Under the pieces are notes generated by a model, which was not told where the DNA came from, searched no databases, and saw only the letters and a list, made by a program, of their open reading frames with translations. A stretch of 19,890 nt of DNA from Brevundimonas sp. UBA2388 (lineage in GTDB: Bacteria > Pseudomonadota > Alphaproteobacteria > Caulobacterales > Caulobacteraceae). Made by a program: the position numbers and the translations under genes. Shown in pieces: positions 15,273-19,890 of the stretch (position 1 is its first letter; each line of letters starts with the position of its first letter). The stretch is from the NCBI GenBank assembly GCA_002343425.1, contig DDSO01000064.1, positions 1 to 19,890 of the forward strand, written 5' to 3'.

Positions 15273-16134
15273 GACCCTCGTCACCCGCGCCTGGGCGGAC
15301 TACGCCCTGTTGGACAGCGGCGGCGGGCGCAAGCTCGAGCGCTACGGACGCCACACCGTGGTCCGGCCCGAGCCGCAATGCTTCTGGTCGCCGCGCGACC
15401 CGGCCGCCTTCGACGCTGCCGACGCGGTCTTCGATCCGACGGACGAGGATGAGACCGGCCGCTGGCGGTTCGCGGGAAACCCGATCGACAGCTTCCCACT
15501 CGCCTGGCGCGACGTGCGCTTCACCAGCCGGTTCACGCCGTTCCGCCACCTCGCCTTCTTCCCCGAACAGGCCGCCAACTGGGAATGGCTCGACGGCCGG
15601 ATCCGGAGTCTGAAGCAGCCGAAGGTCCTCAACCTGTTCGGTTATACCGGCGTGGCCAGCCTCGCCTGTGCGGCGGCCGGCGCCGAGGTTACCCATGTCG
15701 ACGCGTCAAAGAAGTCCGTCGCCTGGGCCCGCGAGAACGCCGAACTGTCCGGCATGGCCGACAAGCCCATCCGCTGGATCGTCGAGGACGCCCGCAAATA
15801 CGTGGCCCGCGAGGTCCGGCGCGGATCGAAATACGACGGGATCATCCTCGACCCGCCGAAATACGGCCGAGGCCCGACCGGCGAGGTCTGGCGGTTGTTC
15901 GAGGACATGCCGGCCCTGCTCACGGACTGCGCCGCCCTGCTGTCCGACGACGCCTCCTTCCTGCTGCTCAACGCCTATGCCGCGCGCGTCTCTGGCCTGT
16001 CGCTGGCCCATCTGATGGCCGAAGCCACCGCGGACCGCGGCGGGGTCATCGACTGGGGCGAACTGGCCCTGGCCGAGGACGGCCCGGACGGCCGCGCCAT
16101 CGGCCTCAGCTTTTTTGCGCGCTGGTCGGCATGA
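15244..16134 (+). CDS. Class I SAM-dependent methyltransferase, COG1092/RlmI-like
   Basis: Probably methylates rRNA or another RNA base. The Rossmann fold SAM site is VLNLFGYTGVASLACAAAGAEVTHVDAS (motif I FGYTG, 132-136; acidic end of strand 2, Asp153). The catalytic-type motif LDPPKYGRG (202-210) is the form seen in RlmI/RlmK-like 5-methylcytosine and guanine methyltransferases. It has no visible PUA domain at the N-terminus, unlike E. coli RlmI; instead about 120 residues with conserved-looking Trp/Phe positions precede the SAM domain. 296 residues from ATG 15244, which lies within the end of the glycosyltransferase gene. The next gene, another RNA methyltransferase, overlaps by ATGA. Confidence 0.85.
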   Translation: MPPRLNPSPETLVTRAWADYALLDSGGGRKLERYGRHTVVRPEPQCFWSPRDPAAFDAADAVFDPTDEDETGRWRFAGNPIDSFPLAWRDVRFTSRFTPFRHLAFFPEQAANWEWLDGRIRSLKQPKVLNLFGYTGVASLACAAAGAEVTHVDASKKSVAWARENAELSGMADKPIRWIVEDARKYVAREVRRGSKYDGIILDPPKYGRGPTGEVWRLFEDMPALLTDCAALLSDDASFLLLNAYAARVSGLSLAHLMAEATADRGGVIDWGELALAEDGPDGRAIGLSFFARWSA

Positions 16135-16928
16135 CCGACCGCCTCATCACCTCCCTGACCAATGACACGGTCAAGAACGTTCGCGCCCTGCACATGCGCA
16201 AGGAGCGCGAGGCGACGGGCCAGTTCCTCGCCGAGGGCCTGAAGTTCATCGGTGAAGCCCTTGATCAACAACGCGCCCCACGCCTGCTCATGGTCGGTGA
16301 GGACGCCCGGCCCCATCCCATCCTGGAGCGCGCCCGCGAGTCGACCCGCGCCGCCGGCGGCGAAGTCGTGGTCGTCACCCACGCCATCCTCGAGAAGATC
16401 AGCCGCCGCGACAATCCGCAGACGGTGCTGGGCGTGTTCGACCAGGTCTACACCCCCCTGTCGGCCATCGAACCGGCCACGGCCCCGGCCTGGGTAGCGC
16501 TGGAGCAGGTCCGCGACCCCGGCAATCTGGGCACCATCATCCGCACCGCCGACGCGGCCGGTTGCGGCGGCGTCATTCTGATCGGCGACTGCGTCGATCC
16601 GTTCTCGGTCGAGGCCGTGCGCGCCACCATGGGCTCGGTCTTCGCGGTCGCCATCGCCCGCGCCACGCCGGCCGAGTTCATCGCCTGGCGCCAGATGTGG
16701 CCCGGCAGCGTCATCGGCACCCGGCTGGACGCCACGATCGGCCACCATGATGCCGCCATCGCATACCCGGCCCTGATCCTGATGGGCAACGAACAGGCCG
16801 GCCTGACCGACGCCCTGGCCGAGGCCTGCGACGTCAATGTCAAAATTCCCATGCGCGGCCGGGCTGACAGTCTGAACCTGGCCGTCGCCACAGGCATCAT
16901 GGTCTATGCGGTGACCGACAAGGCCTGA
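16131..16928 (+). CDS. TrmH/SpoU-family RNA 2'-O-methyltransferase
   Basis: SPOUT-fold enzyme expected to 2'-O-methylate a ribose in rRNA or tRNA. An N-terminal substrate-binding domain (SLTNDTVKNVRAL, TGQFLAEGLKFIGEAL) is followed by the three SpoU motifs: LEQVRDPGNLGTIIRTADAAG (124-144), LILMGNEQAGL and IPMRGRADSLNLAVA near the C-terminus. 265 residues. ATG 16131 is set by its ATGA overlap with the upstream methyltransferase and by the conserved N-terminus; the open frame far upstream is a shadow of that gene. The paired genes suggest joint ribosomal RNA modification. The exact target cannot be told from sequence. Confidence 0.92.
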   Translation: MTDRLITSLTNDTVKNVRALHMRKEREATGQFLAEGLKFIGEALDQQRAPRLLMVGEDARPHPILERARESTRAAGGEVVVVTHAILEKISRRDNPQTVLGVFDQVYTPLSAIEPATAPAWVALEQVRDPGNLGTIIRTADAAGCGGVILIGDCVDPFSVEAVRATMGSVFAVAIARATPAEFIAWRQMWPGSVIGTRLDATIGHHDAAIAYPALILMGNEQAGLTDALAEACDVNVKIPMRGRADSLNLAVATGIMVYAVTDKA

Positions 16929-17013
16929 GCCCTGCCATAGATGACGGCGGATTCACTTGCCGCCCTCCGGCGAAGCGGCCAGCCTCGCGCCTTCTGCTCC
17001 GGGGCCTTCTCGC

Positions 17014-18186
17014 ATGCGCGCCTTGCTCACCCTGCTCGTCGTCCTGACCTGCGCCGCCCTGCCCGCCCGCGCCCAACAGGCTGAGCCGACGCCCGAGGCT
17101 TTCCGCGCCGACGCCCTGTCGATCGAAGGCCTGATCAACAGCCAGTACGCCTATCTCGACCGGTTCCCGGGCGGCGCCATGCCGATCAGCCCCGTCCTGC
17201 GCGCCGAGGCCGAGGCGGTGAGCGATCGTCGCTCCCTGCTGCGCTATGCCGAACGCGCCGTCGCCGCCCTGGCCGACCACCACGCCATCACCGGCGGCTC
17301 GTTCAATGACAGCTGGGGCCTGGTCCCAAGCTATTCCGACCTCTGGATCGAGCCCGAAGGCGACCTCTGGCGGATCACCGCCGTCCGCCAGGGCTCGCCA
17401 GCCGAGGTCGCCGGCGTGCGTCCCGGCGACACCCTCGTCGCTGTCGGTGACACATCCACGGCAGAGGCCGTCGCCGCCTTCTGGACCGAACTGGGCCTCG
17501 AGCCGACCGGAGATCGCGCCGGCTACGCCGCCCGTGTCCTCGCGGCCGGCCGCCGCGACCGGCCGCGCGACCTTACCATCCGCGACGCCGCCGGCGCCGA
17601 ACGCCGGCTGACCTTCCCGAATCTCTATGAAGCCGGTCCGGGGGAACGGCCTCCGATCTCGACCCTTCCGTCCGGCGAGGCCCTGATCATCCGCTTCAAT
17701 GACTCGCTGGGCGACAGCGACACGGTCGCCGCCTTCGACGCCATCATGACGGCCGCGCAACCCGACCAGACGGTCGTGCTCGATCTCCGCGACACCGCCT
17801 CCGGCGGGAATACGGTCGTTGCGCGCGGCATCATGGGCTGGTTCGTGGACGAGGCCCGGCCCTATCAGATCCACCGGCTGCCGGCCGAGGAACGGGAAAC
17901 GGGCGTTCCGCGCCAATGGGTTGAACAGGTCCTGCCACGGCCCGGGAAACGTCACCACGGGCCGGTAGTTGTCCGGGTCGGTCGCTGGACCGGCAGTATG
18001 GGCGAGGGCCTGGCCATTGGTCTGGATTCTCTCGACGCCCTGGTCGTCGGCGAGCCGATGGCCGGCCTGCTGGGCGCCATCCATGATCACCGGCTCTCGA
18101 ACTCCGGACTGGTGATCAAACTGCCGACCGAACGCCTCTACGCCGTCGACGGAACGCCGCGCGAAGCCTTTGTTCCCGCCCGCTAG
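17014..18186 (+). CDS. Exported S41-family peptidase homologue with PDZ domain, non-standard active site
   Basis: A signal peptide (MRALLTLLVVLTCAALPARA) sends the 390-residue protein to the periplasm. A helical segment ending ALADHHAI is followed by a PDZ-like region (RITAVRQGSPAEVAGVRPGDTLVAVGD) and the S41 core: VVLDLRDTASGGNT, then GRWTGSMGEGLAIGLDSLDALVVGEPMAG. Ser328 in TGSMGEG fits the catalytic serine. In the Ser-Lys proteases (E. coli Tsp S430/K455) the lysine is 25 residues later, but here that position is Leu353. His90 and Glu384 (PREAFVPA) match the places of the tricorn-type His and Glu, so a Ser-His-Glu mechanism or a non-catalytic role is possible. ATG 17014 is chosen for the signal peptide. 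It follows the TrmH-like gene by 85 bases. Confidence 0.85.
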   Translation: MRALLTLLVVLTCAALPARAQQAEPTPEAFRADALSIEGLINSQYAYLDRFPGGAMPISPVLRAEAEAVSDRRSLLRYAERAVAALADHHAITGGSFNDSWGLVPSYSDLWIEPEGDLWRITAVRQGSPAEVAGVRPGDTLVAVGDTSTAEAVAAFWTELGLEPTGDRAGYAARVLAAGRRDRPRDLTIRDAAGAERRLTFPNLYEAGPGERPPISTLPSGEALIIRFNDSLGDSDTVAAFDAIMTAAQPDQTVVLDLRDTASGGNTVVARGIMGWFVDEARPYQIHRLPAEERETGVPRQWVEQVLPRPGKRHHGPVVVRVGRWTGSMGEGLAIGLDSLDALVVGEPMAGLLGAIHDHRLSNSGLVIKLPTERLYAVDGTPREAFVPAR

Positions 18187-18539
18187 AAACTCCGCCCGTC
18201 CACCCGCTGCGCCGTCCAGCTGAATGGCTCGATATCGGTCAGGGTACGGATGTTGACCGCGACCATGGGGACGCCGCCGGGGCCTTCGCCGCGGGCGAAG
18301 GTCTGGACGCCGCAGGTCTCGCAGAACCGGTGTCCGATCTTGTGGCTGTTGAACCGGTATTCGGTCTGGGGCCCCGTCTTCGTCTCGCGGAAGGCGTCCG
18401 GCGTGACGAAGGCGAGGACGAAGCCCTTGCGGTGACAGTGGGAGCAGTTGCACTCGATCAGGCCTTCGAGGTCGGTGTCCACCTCATAGGCCACGGCCCC
18501 GCAATGGCAGGAGCCTTCATGGGTTTTGACGTCAGCCAT
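18183..18539 (-). CDS. GFA-family zinc-binding protein
   Basis: A small (118 residue) member of the GFA/CENP-V fold, related to glutathione-dependent formaldehyde-activating enzymes. All the zinc-site cysteines are present: GSCHCGAV (C11, C13), ECNCSHC (C30, C32, C35) and FCETCGVQ (C73, C76). Most members have no proven activity, so formaldehyde detoxification should not be assumed; no formaldehyde dehydrogenase gene is near. ATG 18539 overlaps the dnaE stop by one base (TAATG), so it is probably translated from the dnaE message. At the other end its TAG overlaps the TAG of the S41 gene through a shared palindromic CTAG. Confidence 0.92.
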   Translation of the reverse strand: MADVKTHEGSCHCGAVAYEVDTDLEGLIECNCSHCHRKGFVLAFVTPDAFRETKTGPQTEYRFNSHKIGHRFCETCGVQTFARGEGPGGVPMVAVNIRTLTDIEPFSWTAQRVDGRSF

Positions 18540-19890
18540 TACGCATCCTCCAGCAGCACCACCCCCGGCGCCGACTTCAGCGCCCCGCGCAGGGCGCCGT
18601 CCAGCCGGTAGCGGCCCGGCAGTTTGAGCTCGACCTCCCGCCGGCCGTCCAGCGAGGCGATCAATGAGACCTCCCCGCCCTTGCCCTGCGCCCGCGCCCG
18701 TTCCAGCCGCGACCTGAGCGCCTCAGGATCGACTCCCCTGGCCGAAACGTGGATACGCAGTCCCATGGCGCCGTCGTCGATCAGGGTGTCCAGCCGGGAC
18801 GCGTCGTCGCCGAAGAACCGCACCTCGCCGTCGGCCGACTTGGCGCGGACCTTGACCATGATCGAGGCCCCCACCTCCAGCACTTCGCGGCATTTGCGCA
18901 GCTGTTCGGGCGGGAACAGACATTCGAACTCACCGGTCGGATCCGAGAAGGTGACGAAGGCGAATTTCTCACCCGACTTGGCGCTGGCCCGCTCCTGGCG
19001 GCGGCGGACGACGCCGGCCATCAGGAAGGCCTCATGGCCGCTCTCGGCCAGGGCCGTGGCCTCGGCGACAAAGGTGACGCGCTTGCGCTTCAGCGCCGGC
19101 GCCATGTCCTCCAGCGGGTGGCCGGACAGGTAGAAGCCGACGGCGGCCAGCTCCTGATCCAGCTTCTCGGGCCCGACCCAGGGTTCGACCGGCTTCAGCC
19201 GCGGCCGCGCGGCGCCGGCCTGGTCGCCGCCGAACAGCGACACCTGCGACGAAGCCCGCTCCGCCGCCACGCTCTGGCAATAGGCCATCAGGGTGTCGGC
19301 CTGTTCGACCAGCTGGCGGCGGTTGGAGTGGAAACTGTCGAAGGCCCCGGCCCGGGCCAGGTTCTCCAGCGCCCGCTTGTTGACGCTGCGCGGATCGACC
19401 CGTTCGAGGAAGTCGAAGATGTCGGTGAACCGCCCGCCGGTCTCGCGCACCTCGACCAGATGCTTCATGGCCTCCAGTCCGACGTTACGGATGGCGCCCA
19501 GGGCGTAGAGGACCGCCCCGACGCCGTCATCCCAGGCCACGTCGAAATCGGCCGAGGACCGGTTCACGTCAGGCGCCTTGACCGGCACCTCGAACCGGCG
19601 ACAATCCTGATAGAAGACAGCCAGTTTGTCGGTATTACTGAGATCGAGTGACATGGACGCGGCCATGAATTCGACAGGGTGATTGGCCTTCAGCCAGCCG
19701 GTCTGGAAACTGATCAGCGCATAGGCGGCGGCGTGCGACTTGTTGAAGCCATAGCCGGCGAATTTGGCCACCAGATCGAAGATGAAGCCGGACTGCTCCC
19801 CGGAAACGCCCTTCCCTGACGCGCCCTCGACGAAGCGCGCCCGCTGGAAGTCCATTTCCTCCTTCTTCTTCTTGCCCATCGCCCGGCGCA
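18539..19890 (-). CDS. dnaE: DNA polymerase III alpha subunit, C-terminal part (runs off right edge)
   Basis: Replicative polymerase catalytic subunit. About 450 residues are in the window and the frame remains open at the right edge (RRA before [10 protein letters not shown]), so the PHP and palm domains lie outside. Visible are the finger region ([29 protein letters not shown]), the helix-hairpin-helix zone ([40 protein letters not shown]), a SQVSLFG segment, and the OB-fold ([35 protein letters not shown]). The sequence after GKKKKEEM is a close match to DnaE rather than the error-prone DnaE2. The TAA stop overlaps the GFA gene start. Confidence 0.95.
   Translation of the reverse strand, partial: RRAMGKKKKEEMDFQRARFVEGASGKGVSGEQSGFIFDLVAKFAGYGFNKSHAAAYALISFQTGWLKANHPVEFMAASMSLDLSNTDKLAVFYQDCRRFEVPVKAPDVNRSSADFDVAWDDGVGAVLYALGAIRNVGLEAMKHLVEVRETGGRFTDIFDFLERVDPRSVNKRALENLARAGAFDSFHSNRRQLVEQADTLMAYCQSVAAERASSQVSLFGGDQAGAARPRLKPVEPWVGPEKLDQELAAVGFYLSGHPLEDMAPALKRKRVTFVAEATALAESGHEAFLMAGVVRRRQERASAKSGEKFAFVTFSDPTGEFECLFPPEQLRKCREVLEVGASIMVKVRAKSADGEVRFFGDDASRLDTLIDDGAMGLRIHVSARGVDPEALRSRLERARAQGKGGEVSLIASLDGRREVELKLPGRYRLDGALRGALKSAPGVVLLEDA

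Noticed and set aside
15585-16130. Upstream extension of the TrmH-family gene to 447 residues
   Set aside because: It is an Arg/Pro/Gly-rich out-of-frame reading of the methyltransferase gene; the ATGA overlap at 16131 explains the true start.
16947-16980. Two overlapping, mutually exclusive GC hairpins upstream of the S41 gene (attenuator-like)
   Set aside because: Stems are only 5 base pairs and built of GGCGG/CCGCC, common by chance at this base composition; there is no leader peptide or U-tract.
1-19890. CtrA full sites (TTAA-N7-TTAA), mobile elements, tRNA genes
   Set aside because: I found only isolated TTAA words and no terminal repeats, transposase frames or tRNA-like cloverleaf by eye.

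Overview
The window is dense, high-GC chromosomal DNA with no insertion sequence, prophage, CRISPR, tRNA or rRNA visible. Gene content, gene order (rpoZ, rsh, pyrE, pdxJ, acpS) and protein character point to an alphaproteobacterium of the Caulobacteraceae, most like Brevundimonas. This placement is inference from conserved order and sequence style, not from a database search. Nearly all of it is housekeeping DNA. The interest lies in gene junctions, start sites and one extreme low-complexity protein segment.

Left arm (1-5914, all on the minus strand, so read right to left): folK, a small secreted TonB_C-like protein, rpoZ with its own sigma70-type promoter, rsh (bifunctional ppGpp synthetase/hydrolase), pyrE, pdxJ, acpS, and a His/Asp-rich reading frame that runs off the left edge. 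In alphaproteobacteria acpS is usually followed by lepB-rnc-era, so the His-rich frame may be the N-terminal tail of signal peptidase I or a separate metal-binding protein. The 131 bases between rpoZ and the first conventional start of rsh are open in the rsh frame. They begin with an ideal Shine-Dalgarno and a CTG that overlaps the rpoZ stop, which suggests a 45-residue N-terminal extension with a rare start codon.

Middle (5976-10514): a family 5 uracil-DNA glycosylase and a 64-residue one-helix membrane protein on the plus strand; dapA-smpB on the minus strand; then a soluble lytic transglycosylase on the plus strand whose 3' end overlaps the next, convergent operon by 52 bases.

ABC importer operon (13675 down to 10463, minus strand): TetR-type regulator, periplasmic binding protein, FecCD/BtuC-type permease and ATPase, every junction a 4-base NTGA overlap. 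A perfect 7-4-7 inverted repeat lies in the divergent region between the regulator and a membrane glycosyltransferase gene and is a candidate operator.

Right arm (13854-19890): GT2 membrane glycosyltransferase, COG1092/RlmI-like methyltransferase and TrmH-family RNA methyltransferase in a tight plus-strand series; an exported S41 peptidase homologue lacking the usual catalytic lysine; then, on the minus strand, a GFA-family zinc protein and the C-terminal part of dnaE, which runs off the right edge. Six junctions in the window are NTGA overlaps, and together they use A, G, T and apparently C as the first base of the start codon.
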